A stretch of 64,000 nucleotides of DNA from Planctomonas sp. JC2975. Its GTDB lineage: Bacteria; Actinomycetota; Actinomycetes; Actinomycetales; Microbacteriaceae. The stretch covers positions 186,001 to 250,000 of the forward strand of contig NZ_JABEKS010000004.1 of NCBI RefSeq assembly GCF_012985205.1, written 5' to 3'. The notes below the pieces were generated by a model. It worked only from the letters and a program-made list of their open reading frames with translations, ran no database searches and was not told the DNA's origin. The position numbers and the translations under genes are program-made. Shown piece after piece: positions 56,020 through 63,969 of this stretch; the first letter of the stretch is position 1, and each line of letters begins with the position of its first letter.

Positions 56020-58326
56020 CTACGGCGCCGGATGCTCGCGGTCGCCCTGGTGCAGGTGCTCGTGATGATGCGACGGGCGGCCCCCGGCCCCGATCGCGTC
56101 GATCTGCTCCTCGACGAGCCGCTCGGGGTCGGAGTCGGACGCGAGGATCGCGGCATCCGTTCGCCAGAGCTTCGACGGCCACCAGATGGCCCGCCCGATG
56201 TCATACGAGAGCGCGGGCACGAGCAGCGAGCGCACGATCAGCGTGTCGACGAGCACGCCGAACGCGACGATGAACGCGATCTGCGCCAGGAACAGGATCG
56301 GGATGACGCCCAGCGCCGCGAACGTCGACGCCAGCACCAGCCCGGCCGAAGTGATCACGCCACCGGTGACGGCGAGGCCGCGCAGGATCCCCTGCCGCGT
56401 GCCGTGCAGCTGCGTCTCTTCGCGCACCCGTGTCATGAGGAAGATGTTGTAGTCGATGCCGAGGGCGACGAGGAAGACGAATCCGTAGAGCGGCACTGCG
56501 GGATCCGCGCCGGGGAATCCGAACACGTGGTCGAACACGTACGCGGAGACGCCGAGCGACGCCGCGAACGACACCACAACGGACAGCACGAGGATCACCG
56601 GCGCGAGGATCGCCCGCAGCAGCAGCATCAGGATGAGCAGGATGACGACGAGCACGATCGGGATGATCGTGTTGCGGTCGTGGATCGACGCGTCGTTCGA
56701 GTCGATGGCCACGGCGGTCACGCCGCCGACCAGGATGCCGTCGTCCACCTTGTAGAGGTCGGTGCGCAGCGACCGCACTGTCGCTTCTGCCGCGTCGGAG
56801 TCCGCCGGGTCGCTCAGTGTCGCCTGCAGCATGACGTCGCCGTCGACCGTCGTCGGTTCGGGCGGCGGGGAACCGGGCGCGCCGACGGGCTGGACGCCGT
56901 CCGCGGTCACGGGTGCCGTGCCGCTCGGCGAATCCTTGGCGACGACCGCGACGGACGAGACGCCGTCGTGGTTCAGCAGCACGTCGGCCATGGGCTGGAG
57001 CTCCGATGCAGGGCCGACGACGAGTGCGGGGCTTCCGGATCCGCCCGGGAAGTGATCGGCCAGCACCTGCTGGCCGTCACGGGCATCCGAGTGGCCGAGG
57101 ATGAGGTCGCTCTGCGGAACCCCATCCGCCTTCAGCTGCAGCACGCCGGTGGCGCCGAGGAGCAGGGCGATGGTGCAGACGACCCAGATGATGCGGGGCG
57201 CTCGGCGGATCCATCCGGCCACACGCGCCCACAAACCCTTGGCGTGCGGGCCGACGACTTGCGGGTGCTCGGATCCGAACTTCGGCCGCACCGGCCAGAA
57301 TGCCGCTCGTCCGAACGCGAGCAGCAGCGATGGCAGGAGGGTCATCGCTGCGAGGAACGCGAAGACGATGCCGATGGACGCGACGGGCCCGAGCGCCTTG
57401 TTCGAGTTGAGGTCGCTGAACAACAGGCACAGGAGACCGACGATGACGGTGCCCGCGGACGCGACGATCGGCCCGAACGCCCCGCGGATGGCGATCCACG
57501 TCGCCCGCCACCTGCTCTGCTCGTCGCGCAACGCCTCCCGGTACCTCGAGACATAGAGCAGTGAGTAGTCGGTCGCAGCGCCGATCACGAGGATGAACAG
57601 GATGCCCTGCACCTGCCCGTTGAGCTGCACCGCTCCCCACTTTGCCAGCCACCACACCACGAGCAGCGCGACGCAGAGGCCGAACATCGACGTGGCGAGC
57701 ACGAGGATCGGCAGCAGCGGAGACCGGTAGACCACCACCAGGATCAGGAAAACCGCAGCGAGCGCCACCGCGAGCAGGATCCCGTCGATCCCACCGAACG
57801 CGGCGACCAGATCTGCGGTGAACCCGGCAGGTCCGGTGACGTAGGAGGTGACGCCGTCCGGAGTGCTCGTCGAGAGATGGTCGCGCAGGCCGGCGACGTT
57901 GGTGTCGAGATCCGAGTCGTCCGCGAACGGAACGAAGACCTCGGCCGCCTTGCCGTCCTTCGACGCGATCGGCGGCGAGACGTCGCCGTGCACGCCGGGC
58001 AGGTCGGCGATGTCCTTCGTGTCATCCGTGATGGCGGCGAGGTCGTCCTTAGTGAGTCCGGAGGAACGCTCGTAGACGACGATGGCCGGGACCGCATCGC
58101 TGCCGCTGAACTTCGCCTGCAGGTTCGCGACCTGCGTGGCATCCGCACTGGCCGGAAGGTAGCTCGCCTGGTCGTTGCTCGACACCTCGGAGACGCGCCC
58201 GAAGTAGGGGCCGCCGACGCCGGCGAGCGCAAGCCACACCACGATGAGGACGGCCGGGAGCAGGATCCTGAGCCAACGAGGCACGCGGCCGCCCTTTCGG
58301 TCGTCGTTCGGCGCTGGAACCTTCAT
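56020..58326 (-). CDS. MMPL-family RND transporter (YdfJ-like)
   Basis: A 768-residue MMPL/RND transporter. The N-terminal helix (RILLPAVLIVVWLALAGVGG) is followed by an external domain, five helices (about 180-345), a second external domain and five further helices (about 530-700). GAATDYSLLYVSRYREALRD and VALGIDYNIFLMTRVREETQ carry the paired acidic residues of this family. The C-terminal tail is histidine-rich (GRPSHHHEHLHQGD), a possible metal-binding feature. There is no large coiled coil, so it is not a duplicate of the first MMPL gene. The ATG is preceded by GAGAGGAAGC. The divergent MarR gene is the likely regulator. Confidence 0.93.
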   Translation of the reverse strand: MKVPAPNDDRKGGRVPRWLRILLPAVLIVVWLALAGVGGPYFGRVSEVSSNDQASYLPASADATQVANLQAKFSGSDAVPAIVVYERSSGLTKDDLAAITDDTKDIADLPGVHGDVSPPIASKDGKAAEVFVPFADDSDLDTNVAGLRDHLSTSTPDGVTSYVTGPAGFTADLVAAFGGIDGILLAVALAAVFLILVVVYRSPLLPILVLATSMFGLCVALLVVWWLAKWGAVQLNGQVQGILFILVIGAATDYSLLYVSRYREALRDEQSRWRATWIAIRGAFGPIVASAGTVIVGLLCLLFSDLNSNKALGPVASIGIVFAFLAAMTLLPSLLLAFGRAAFWPVRPKFGSEHPQVVGPHAKGLWARVAGWIRRAPRIIWVVCTIALLLGATGVLQLKADGVPQSDLILGHSDARDGQQVLADHFPGGSGSPALVVGPASELQPMADVLLNHDGVSSVAVVAKDSPSGTAPVTADGVQPVGAPGSPPPEPTTVDGDVMLQATLSDPADSDAAEATVRSLRTDLYKVDDGILVGGVTAVAIDSNDASIHDRNTIIPIVLVVILLILMLLLRAILAPVILVLSVVVSFAASLGVSAYVFDHVFGFPGADPAVPLYGFVFLVALGIDYNIFLMTRVREETQLHGTRQGILRGLAVTGGVITSAGLVLASTFAALGVIPILFLAQIAFIVAFGVLVDTLIVRSLLVPALSYDIGRAIWWPSKLWRTDAAILASDSDPERLVEEQIDAIGAGGRPSHHHEHLHQGDREHPAP

Positions 58327-58462
58327 CGAGTGCTGCTTCCTCTCGGTGCCTGAGCGTCGTCGACGGCCATGCTCGGCGCGCTGTCGGACGACCGTTGGAT
58401 CGGGCCATGATTTATCTCGCCCGGCGATTAGCTAGCCTATCGTGCAATCTCCCAGGATTACG

Positions 58463-58472
58463 ATACGCGTAT
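58463..58472. promoter_or_regulatory. Palindrome overlapping the MarR start codon
   Basis: ATACGCGTAT is a perfect 10-base palindrome that includes the first two bases of the ATG at 58471. A MarR dimer bound here could block its own translation start and promoter. GCTAGC at 58431-58436 is another small palindrome in the same divergent region. Confidence 0.4.
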
Positions 58473-59061
58473 GGATGCGCCCCGCGAACCGGACGTGCAG
58501 CACGCGAACGCGCTGCTCGATCCGCGCATCATCGATCCCGCGCAGGAGCTCGTGAGCCACGGCGGCTTGGCCGACGAGGAGATCGAGCAGATCGTGCGGG
58601 TGCTCGCCGGCATCAGAGACTGGCGGGAAGCCGAGCAGGAGATCGGATTCCGTTCCCGCAGCGACATGAAGCTCAACGAGACCGACATGAAGGCGCTGCG
58701 GTTCCTCGTCGCCGCGAAGAACCAGGGCACGATCGTCACCCCGAAACTGCTGAGCGATCACCTCGGCATCTCGACCGCTTCCACGACCAAGCTCCTGGAC
58801 CGGCTTGCGGCGGCCGGCCACATCGAACGGGCGCCGCATCCGACCGATCGCCGCGCGCTCGTGATCACCATCACGCGCCGAACGCACGAACGGGTGCGCG
58901 ACAGCGTGGGACGCACTCACGCCCAGCGCTGGGAGGTCGCGGCCTCACTCACTCCCGAGGAGCGGGAGGTGGTCATCGGCTTCCTCCAACGGCTCGCCGC
59001 CACGGCTCGGCCGACGACCGGCGACGGCGGGCAGCGAAGCGAGCCGGATCAGAGCGCCTGA
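58471..59061 (+). CDS. MarR-family transcriptional regulator
   Basis: A 196-residue MarR regulator, longer than usual because of about 60 N-terminal residues. The winged helix is at about 70-150: MKALRFLVAAKNQGTIVTPK, LLSDHLGISTASTTKLLDRL and the wing HPTDRRALVITITRRTHERV with the DRR signature. It is divergent from the MMPL exporter at 56020-58326, the common arrangement for regulators that respond to exported toxic compounds. The ATG overlaps a small palindrome. The gene ends convergent to, and overlapping by 13 bases, the next minus-strand gene. Confidence 0.9.
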   Translation: MDAPREPDVQHANALLDPRIIDPAQELVSHGGLADEEIEQIVRVLAGIRDWREAEQEIGFRSRSDMKLNETDMKALRFLVAAKNQGTIVTPKLLSDHLGISTASTTKLLDRLAAAGHIERAPHPTDRRALVITITRRTHERVRDSVGRTHAQRWEVAASLTPEEREVVIGFLQRLAATARPTTGDGGQRSEPDQSA

Positions 59062-59285
59062 CGCAGCGCCTCGCCAGGGGTCGGTGCCGTCGGGATGTAC
59101 GTGCATCCCTCGTAGAGCGGCCAGACCGCCCAGCCGTGCTGGTCGTTGCGATACAGGTAACCGAGCACGGTCTCGCCGCGCAGGATGTTCCACTGCTCGC
59201 CGTCTTCGGACTGCACCAGCGTGAACGGCGTGTTGTTCACGACAACGACCTGGCTGCCGGGCTGGGGCTGGAAGTTCTCAAGCAT
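59049..59285 (-). CDS. Hypothetical protein (78 residues)
   Basis: A 78-residue protein of unknown function. It appears globular and beta-rich: GSQVVVVNNTPFTLVQSEDG, WNILRGETVLGYLYRND and HGWAVWPLYEGCTYIPTAPT. The composition (aromatic residues, few charges in runs, normal codon choice) is that of a real small protein. A TATGAT hexamer lies 12 bases before the ATG on the minus strand, suggesting a nearly leaderless transcript. Its last 13 bases overlap the end of the convergent MarR gene. No family is recognised. Confidence 0.65.
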   Translation of the reverse strand: MLENFQPQPGSQVVVVNNTPFTLVQSEDGEQWNILRGETVLGYLYRNDQHGWAVWPLYEGCTYIPTAPTPGEALRQAL

Positions 59286-59333
59286 CGTGCTCGAATCATA
59301 AGCGGCGCGGATCCGGGCGCCGAATCCGCGCCC

Positions 59334-59522
59334 TCAGGCACCGGCGTCTCTCCCGGCGCCGTCGAGGAAGATCGCGAGAAGCGCAGCACTCGCCGACTCG
59401 ACGCTCGGCTGCGATCCGGCGCTTCGCTTGATGGCGCCGTCCAGCAGATCGGAGTACGCGGCAAGGACTCGTGCACGCCGACTGACGACACGTGCACGCT
59501 TGCGATCCGTGCGGCACGACAT
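59334..59522 (-). CDS. Possible small protein (62 residues)
   Basis: A 62-codon frame from an ATG. It has a very basic start (CRTDRKRARVVSRRARV) and then a helix-like segment (SVESASAALLAIFLDGAG). It fills the gap between the 78-residue protein gene and the acetyltransferase gene on the same strand, and has acceptable codon use but only a weak GACGG ribosome-binding site. It could be a small nucleic-acid-binding protein or a remnant. No homology is recognised and it may not be translated. Confidence 0.35.
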   Translation of the reverse strand: MSCRTDRKRARVVSRRARVLAAYSDLLDGAIKRSAGSQPSVESASAALLAIFLDGAGRDAGA

Positions 59523-59541
59523 CCGTCCGTCAGCCGCGGCG

Positions 59542-60015
59542 CTACCTGGCCTTCGTCAGCATCACTGCGGACGGCGGCGCCGGCACCTCGGGACGCAGCA
59601 CGAAACCCGCAGCCAGGTACATCCGGTGATTGCGCGTACTGCGCTCACCGGTGAACAGCTCGAACCCGACCGCCTCGGCCGGCGCGACGCTCTGGATGTG
59701 GTCGAGCAGACGACGTCCGAGACCGGATCCCTGCAGATCGGGCGCGACCATCAGTCTGCCGATGTCCCACACCGGTCGGCCGTCCTCGCCTTCGGTGAGC
59801 CGTCCCCGTACCGACGCCACCAGGCGGGTACCCGCCCGGACGACATACGTGTCCCATCGCTCGATGTCGGACCGAACCTGGTCGAGACTTTCGTGCAGCG
59901 CCGGGATGTCGAGGGTCTCGTTGGCGAGCGCCTCCTGCACCCAGCATGCGCGCGTGAGAACGAGGAGCTCAGGGGCGTCGGCATCCGTCGCCGGGACGAT
60001 TTCGAGGTCGGGCAC
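59542..60015 (-). CDS. GNAT-family N-acetyltransferase
   Basis: A 157-residue GNAT enzyme. Motif A is DIGRLMVAPDLQGSGLGRRL with the acetyl-CoA loop QGSGLG, followed by GFELFTGERSTRNHRMYLAA, which carries the conserved asparagine and tyrosine. It acetylates an unknown substrate. The GTG at 60015 (PDLEIVPATDADAPEL follows) is likely leaderless; a longer frame exists but its extra residues are basic and poorly protein-like. It lies downstream of the MarR gene at 60113-60670 with a 97-base gap. Confidence 0.85.
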   Translation of the reverse strand: MPDLEIVPATDADAPELLVLTRACWVQEALANETLDIPALHESLDQVRSDIERWDTYVVRAGTRLVASVRGRLTEGEDGRPVWDIGRLMVAPDLQGSGLGRRLLDHIQSVAPAEAVGFELFTGERSTRNHRMYLAAGFVLRPEVPAPPSAVMLTKAR

Positions 60016-60112
60016 GGGGACAGAGTAGAAGACGTCACCGTCGTCGTGCGATGCACGTACAGCCGGATGATCGGAGAGCTCCGGCTTGCCCCGGGTTGCC
60101 GATGGCGACGCG

Positions 60113-60670
60113 TCAGGCGTCGTGCGGTGCCTCAGACGGGTTGTCCGCACGAAGGCCCTCGCCCTGCGGCGGGACGGGGATTCCATCGAGTGCCCCGACG
60201 ATCAGTTCGATGACCTTGGCCGCCACCTCGGTGTCGGCGGGCGTGAGCGTGTCGATCGCGCTCACGATCGTCGCATGATGGTCGTGGTACGCGCTGTCGA
60301 CGAGTTCGATTGCCGCGTCCGTCGGGACGAGGAAGTGAGCGCGACGGTCCGTCGGATGACTCACGCGAACCAGGTATCCGCGCCCGACGAGCCGCTCGAT
60401 CACGTTCGTCACCGTGGCGCTCGACGTGTTGAGCATCACGATGACGTCCTTGGGACTCATCCGTCGGTCGTCTCGTTGCGCCTGGACAAGATAGCGGAGC
60501 GCCGTGAAGTCGAGTGTGCCCAGCCGCGTCGAGTGGAGAGCACGGTCTGCCTGCGCGTTCTCGGCGCGCCGCAGGGCGAGGAGTGCGTCGCTCAGCGCTC
60601 GACCGCTCTCGGTCTTCGGCTGGGCGGCATACAGGTGTTCGCGTTCATGTCGGACAACGGTCTGCGGCAC
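60113..60670 (-). CDS. MarR-family transcriptional regulator
   Basis: A 185-residue MarR regulator. Recognition and wing segments are TALRYLVQAQRDDRRMSPKD, VIVMLNTSSATVTNVIERLV and the wing HPTDRRAHFLVPTDAA. The GTG start has GGGGGAGATGTC immediately upstream. It lies 26 bases after the 81-residue protein gene (60697-60942) in the same direction, so the two are probably co-transcribed from the divergent region at 60943-61087. Confidence 0.9.
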   Translation of the reverse strand: MPQTVVRHEREHLYAAQPKTESGRALSDALLALRRAENAQADRALHSTRLGTLDFTALRYLVQAQRDDRRMSPKDVIVMLNTSSATVTNVIERLVGRGYLVRVSHPTDRRAHFLVPTDAAIELVDSAYHDHHATIVSAIDTLTPADTEVAAKVIELIVGALDGIPVPPQGEGLRADNPSEAPHDA

Positions 60671-60696
60671 GACATCTCCCCCGGTCGGCGGTCAGT

Positions 60697-60942
60697 TCAG
60701 TCAACGAGCGCGAGGATGTCCTGCGACTCGGCCACCGTGGCACCCGAACCGATCAGTTCCCCTCGCGAGTTCCGCGCGAGGTAGCGATCGCTCGTGTGCT
60801 CGATGGTTCCGACGAAGTCCCCCTCCCGAGTGCCGACCCAGAGCCCCGTGTCGGCTTCTATCCACGTCGCACCATCAGCACCGAGGGCCCTGGTCGGGCG
60901 GTCGGGCATCGCGGCGGGCGCGCACTGGAAGACAGTCATCAT
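60697..60942 (-). CDS. Hypothetical protein (81 residues)
   Basis: An 81-residue protein of unknown function with a beta-rich appearance: ATWIEADTGLWVGTREGDFV, GTIEHTSDRYLARNSRGELI and GSGATVAESQDILALVD. The end resembles short conserved actinobacterial proteins. The ATG is preceded by GAAGGAGATT, an excellent site, so it is almost certainly expressed. It is the first gene before the MarR gene and is divergent from the paralogous small-protein operon at 61088-62080 across a palindrome (60990-61014). Confidence 0.8.
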   Translation of the reverse strand: MMTVFQCAPAAMPDRPTRALGADGATWIEADTGLWVGTREGDFVGTIEHTSDRYLARNSRGELIGSGATVAESQDILALVD

Positions 60943-60989
60943 CGAATCTCCTTCAGCATCATACTCTCACCATAGTTGTCTAAATCAGG

Positions 60990-61014
60990 AAGTGATACAT
61001 CTAGTAAATCACTT
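60990..61014. promoter_or_regulatory. Operator-like palindrome in A/T-rich divergent promoter
   Basis: AAGTGAT and ATCACTT are perfect 7-bp arms around an 11-base centre, and a further GTGATAC lies at 61021-61027. It sits in the most A/T-rich 80 bases of this part of the window, where divergent promoters are expected. The MarR protein at 60113 is the obvious candidate binder. Confidence 0.6.
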
Positions 61015-61087
61015 GGGTTTCGTGATACACATGTCTTGGCATTGAAGCGGCGAGCAACTCCGCCCGCCCCTGAAGGAGGAGCACCCG

Positions 61088-61420
61088 ATGGCAGTGTTCA
61101 ACTACAACAACATGCTCCACGCCGACTTCGACGATCGGACGCTCGCGCATCTGGAGCGGGTGATAGTCGGCAAGATGCGACGGCACGAGTCGTTCCACTT
61201 CGCCTGGACCAGTGAAGAGGGAGCGCGCAGCGCCGTCTGGCTCAGCGATGGAATCCCACTGTCGTTCGAGTACGACGAGCCCGTGAGCGATATCAACCGG
61301 GCCTGGCTCGAGTCGTTGATGGCGTGCGCGTCCGGTACGAGCGGACTCACGATCGTGCCGGAGCCGGATGCCCTGGGCGAGCGCCCCGCCACAGTGCACC
61401 CCCTGACCCACGCAGCCTGA
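61088..61420 (+). CDS. Hypothetical protein, DUF7882-like family, copy 1
   Basis: A 110-residue protein that shares a clear pattern with the gene at 61718: FDDRTLAHLERVIVGKMRRH, ESFHFAWTSEEG, then AVWLSDGIPLSFEYDEPVSD and INRAWLESLMACASGTSGLT. The pattern F-D-D-R-x-L-x-H-L-x-x-V-I, R-R-H-E-S-F and a later W-L marks a short family frequent in Microbacteriaceae, often mis-annotated as an ATP-dependent DNA ligase. Its function is unknown. The ATG has GAAGGAGGA upstream. It is the first gene of a three-gene operon. Confidence 0.85.
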   Translation: MAVFNYNNMLHADFDDRTLAHLERVIVGKMRRHESFHFAWTSEEGARSAVWLSDGIPLSFEYDEPVSDINRAWLESLMACASGTSGLTIVPEPDALGERPATVHPLTHAA

Positions 61421-61432
61421 ACGGAGACGACG

Positions 61433-61672
61433 ATGAGCGAGACCGCAATGACCATGACGGCGATGCTCGAGGCATCCGACCCGATCGACGGGCCTGGCGC
61501 GATCCCGAAGCCGGCGGGCAGCGCGGTGTCCAACGCAGCGTGCGGGCTCGCACTCGTACCGAGCAGACGACCGTTGTGGCGGGGCGGCTGGCGCGACCTC
61601 TTCGCCGCCAGGCGGCACGAACAGCGAGACGCTCGGCGCGTCGGTCTCCTCGGCCGGCCCGCTGCGGCCTGA
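61433..61672 (+). CDS. Hypothetical protein between the paralogous pair
   Basis: A 79-residue protein. It is small-residue-rich at the start (ETAMTMTAMLEASDPIDGPG) and basic towards the end (WRDLFAARRHEQRDARRVGL). There is no membrane segment and no recognised domain. The ATG has GGAGACG upstream and begins 12 bases after the first paralog's stop codon, so it is probably co-expressed. Codon use is normal for the region, but the evidence that it encodes a functional protein is mostly positional. Confidence 0.55.
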   Translation: MSETAMTMTAMLEASDPIDGPGAIPKPAGSAVSNAACGLALVPSRRPLWRGGWRDLFAARRHEQRDARRVGLLGRPAAA

Positions 61673-61717
61673 ATCCCGTTGCCCAGGAATCGAGGAACTT
61701 ACGGAAGCGAGGATGCC

Positions 61718-62080
61718 GTGGGAATCATGCTGTACGGACCGCAGGACGTCGAATTCGATGATCGCCTGCTGACACACCTCGAGATCGTGATCATCAACAA
61801 GTTCCGGCGCCACGAGTCCTTCCTGCTCACCTGGATCGACGACAGCTCCGTTGGCGGGGGGCGAGCATCGATGTGGATGGCTCGCGAGGTTCCCGTGTAC
61901 TTCAAGTACCGCGGGTCGCGGGTGCCATCGCTGAATCCCCAGTGGCTGCGCGCCATGGAACTCGCCGCCGAAAGCCCGCGGGGGCTCCTCGTCGTGAACG
62001 AGGACGGCACCCCGGCCCGTGCGGGTCGTGCGCCAGGGCAGCGGACCGATCGGCCGGCCCGCAGGGAAGCGGTCGCGTAG
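61718..62080 (+). CDS. Hypothetical protein, DUF7882-like family, copy 2
   Basis: A 120-residue protein paralogous to the one at 61088: EFDDRLLTHLEIVIINKFRR, HESFLLTWIDDSS, then SMWMAREVPVYFKYRGSRVP, SLNPQWLRAMELAAESPRGL. The proteins share the order of F-D-D-R, H-L, V-I, K, R-R-H-E-S-F, W and the late W-L/L segment over their full length, with a different C-terminal tail (here basic: RQRT-like, PARREAVA). The GTG start is preceded by GAGG about ten bases upstream. It is the third gene of the operon. Confidence 0.85.
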   Translation: MGIMLYGPQDVEFDDRLLTHLEIVIINKFRRHESFLLTWIDDSSVGGGRASMWMAREVPVYFKYRGSRVPSLNPQWLRAMELAAESPRGLLVVNEDGTPARAGRAPGQRTDRPARREAVA

Positions 62081-62113
62081 CACGCCCGTCGACGCAGGCG
62101 CGGCGACGCCGCG

Positions 62114-63034
62114 TCAGATCCCGTCCGGGTCCAGGTTCAGCGTGGTGCCCTCGTAGAGGTACTGCTGGTCGCCGAACACCTGCAGGTTCGCGTTGAGCCA
62201 GATGAGGTCGGCGACCGAGATGCCGAAGCGGGCAGCGACGACATCCGTGATGTCGCCAGGCGCCACGACATAGCTCTTCGGCGCGCCGCCGGAAGTCGTG
62301 GCCGTCACCTTGCCGGTGGCGAAGGTGCGGGATCCCCCGTCAGCAGGATGCACGTTCGACTGCCGTACCGGAACGGACCACTTCACGGTGTTCACCGCGA
62401 GCACCTTGTTCGGTCCGAGTTCCACGGGCACACCGTCCGCGGATGCAGCGGAGGAATAGGTCACGATGGAGGTCAGATAGGACGGCTGGTCCTCCGACCC
62501 CAGGGATCCGGTCGACGACGTCGCCGTCGTGACGGGACCACCGAGCACGTGGTCGCCGACCCCATGCCAGGTCAGGCCGTCACCGACGTTCGGCGCGATG
62601 TCGATCAGTGTGACCGACACCGGGATCGGTACGGTCGACGTGAAGCCCGAGTACTGCGCCGTGTAGGTGTTGTCGCCGTTCGCGACGACCCGATAGTGGT
62701 AGTGGATGCTCCCCTTCGGCGAGGCGACGTCGCCCTCTGCCACGACCGTGCCGGCCGGAACGGGCAGCAGGGTCGGCGCGGGCTCCGGCGTGCTCGCCGG
62801 CTCAACGGTCGCGGGATGCGACAGCGCAGGGTTCGGAGCGGATGCCGTGGGTCGCGCGGTCTTGGTGGCGTGCGGCTTGTGCGTCGGCGTCCCATGCGCC
62901 GACGCGTTGCTCGCAGGCACGCACCCGGCGAGCGCGGCAAGGATGCTCACGGCGACGCCGACCGTGGCGACGCGTCGCCAGCGGGCCGAGCGCTTCGCAC
63001 TGGGACCATTGCCACGAGACCGTCCGCCGACCAC
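62114..63034 (-). CDS. Secreted lipoprotein with C-terminal LysM domain
   Basis: A 306-residue lipoprotein. The lipobox LAALAGC places the lipidated cysteine at residue 38, after a basic N-terminus (AKRSARWRRVATVGVAVS). A disordered threonine/proline/histidine-rich linker (about 42-85) leads to a beta-rich middle domain (residues about 90-245). The C-terminal LysM is about 253-302: KSYVVAPGDITDVVAARFGI, then VADLIWLNANLQVFGDQQYL, which should bind peptidoglycan. The GTG start has AGGAGGAATC. The protein would be tethered to the membrane and contact the wall. The specific role is unknown. Confidence 0.9.
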   Translation of the reverse strand: MVGGRSRGNGPSAKRSARWRRVATVGVAVSILAALAGCVPASNASAHGTPTHKPHATKTARPTASAPNPALSHPATVEPASTPEPAPTLLPVPAGTVVAEGDVASPKGSIHYHYRVVANGDNTYTAQYSGFTSTVPIPVSVTLIDIAPNVGDGLTWHGVGDHVLGGPVTTATSSTGSLGSEDQPSYLTSIVTYSSAASADGVPVELGPNKVLAVNTVKWSVPVRQSNVHPADGGSRTFATGKVTATTSGGAPKSYVVAPGDITDVVAARFGISVADLIWLNANLQVFGDQQYLYEGTTLNLDPDGI

Positions 63035-63306
63035 GATTCCTCCTGAGCCGCCGGCGCCGCACCGGCACTTCGAGCCGGGATGAATCCGGTTCCGACACCG
63101 TTCCAGGCTGATCAGACCCTAGTGGTCTACCCTTTGGGAGGGAAGCGATTTCCGCCGTCTGCTCGAAGGGCCGCCGCCCACTACGACTATCCGTTGCCTG
63201 TCCATGCAATAGCGACGAGACAGCGGCCCGACCTGTGACATCGGCGCCATGGCTCGAGTCGCCGAAGCATGATCGGATGTCCGGGTGCCGGAGTCGAGAT
63301 CGGCCC

Positions 63307-63888
63307 TCAGTCGTGCCGCACGGCGTACCTGTGCATCACCACGCCGTTGCCGAATCCCTGCTGTTCCAGCAGATCGAGCTGGATCGTGCGAGGACCGCCG
63401 TCGAACAGCGGTCGTCCGGCACCGATGATGACCGGATGCTGGAACAGCAGCAGTTCATCCAGGATGCCCGCGTCGAGCAGTTGCGTCGCGAGCGTCGCGC
63501 CGCCGACGCCGATGTCTCCATCGGACTCGGCGCGAATGGCCGCGAGTTGTCGGATCGCGTCGTCGCCGCCGATGATCCGGGTGTTGTATTGCGCATCGGT
63601 GCGCGTGCGCGACACCAGCAACTTCGGTGCCGAGGTCCAGATCTCACCGTATTCGCGCATCACCGGGGACGCCGACTCGTCGGTGCGCGCGGCCGGCCAG
63701 TAGGACTCCATCGTCTCGTAGATGACGCGGCCCTCGACCATCGTCGTCATCGCCGCCGCACGTCTGTTGAACTCGCGGTGCAGCGGCTCGTCGATGCGTA
63801 ACCAGTCGCCACCGCCCTGTTCACCAGGCGTCCGCTCGATGAAGAGATCGAGCGACGTGTTCATCCAGTACACGAATCGAGCGGGCAT
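63307..63888 (-). CDS. Dihydrofolate reductase-like (RibD C-terminal) oxidoreductase
   Basis: A 193-residue member of the RibD_C/DHFR-like family, which includes many uncharacterised NADPH-dependent reductases. It has RFVYWMNTSLDLFIE, TTMVEGRVIYETMESYW, the GGDDAIRQLAAIR nucleotide-binding segment and the late ELLLFQHPVIIGAGRPLFDG signature with GAGRPLF. It probably reduces a small unsaturated or carbonyl substrate. The ATG before PARFVYWMN was preferred to the ATG at 63906 because GGGGGTG lies just before it. Confidence 0.9.
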   Translation of the reverse strand: MPARFVYWMNTSLDLFIERTPGEQGGGDWLRIDEPLHREFNRRAAAMTTMVEGRVIYETMESYWPAARTDESASPVMREYGEIWTSAPKLLVSRTRTDAQYNTRIIGGDDAIRQLAAIRAESDGDIGVGGATLATQLLDAGILDELLLFQHPVIIGAGRPLFDGGPRTIQLDLLEQQGFGNGVVMHRYAVRHD

Positions 63889-63969
63889 GGGCACCCCCAA
63901 GTGCATGCTGTCCCGGTGACGAGCCCGACCGGGCCGTCAGCGCCACCCTACGCGCGAGGATGCGACGCG

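Noticed and set aside
63114-63128. AGACC-CTAGT-GGTCT inverted repeat upstream of the LysM lipoprotein gene
   Set aside because: It is only a 5-bp palindrome with no linked gene of a regulator. It is within chance expectation for the region, so it is not listed as an operator.
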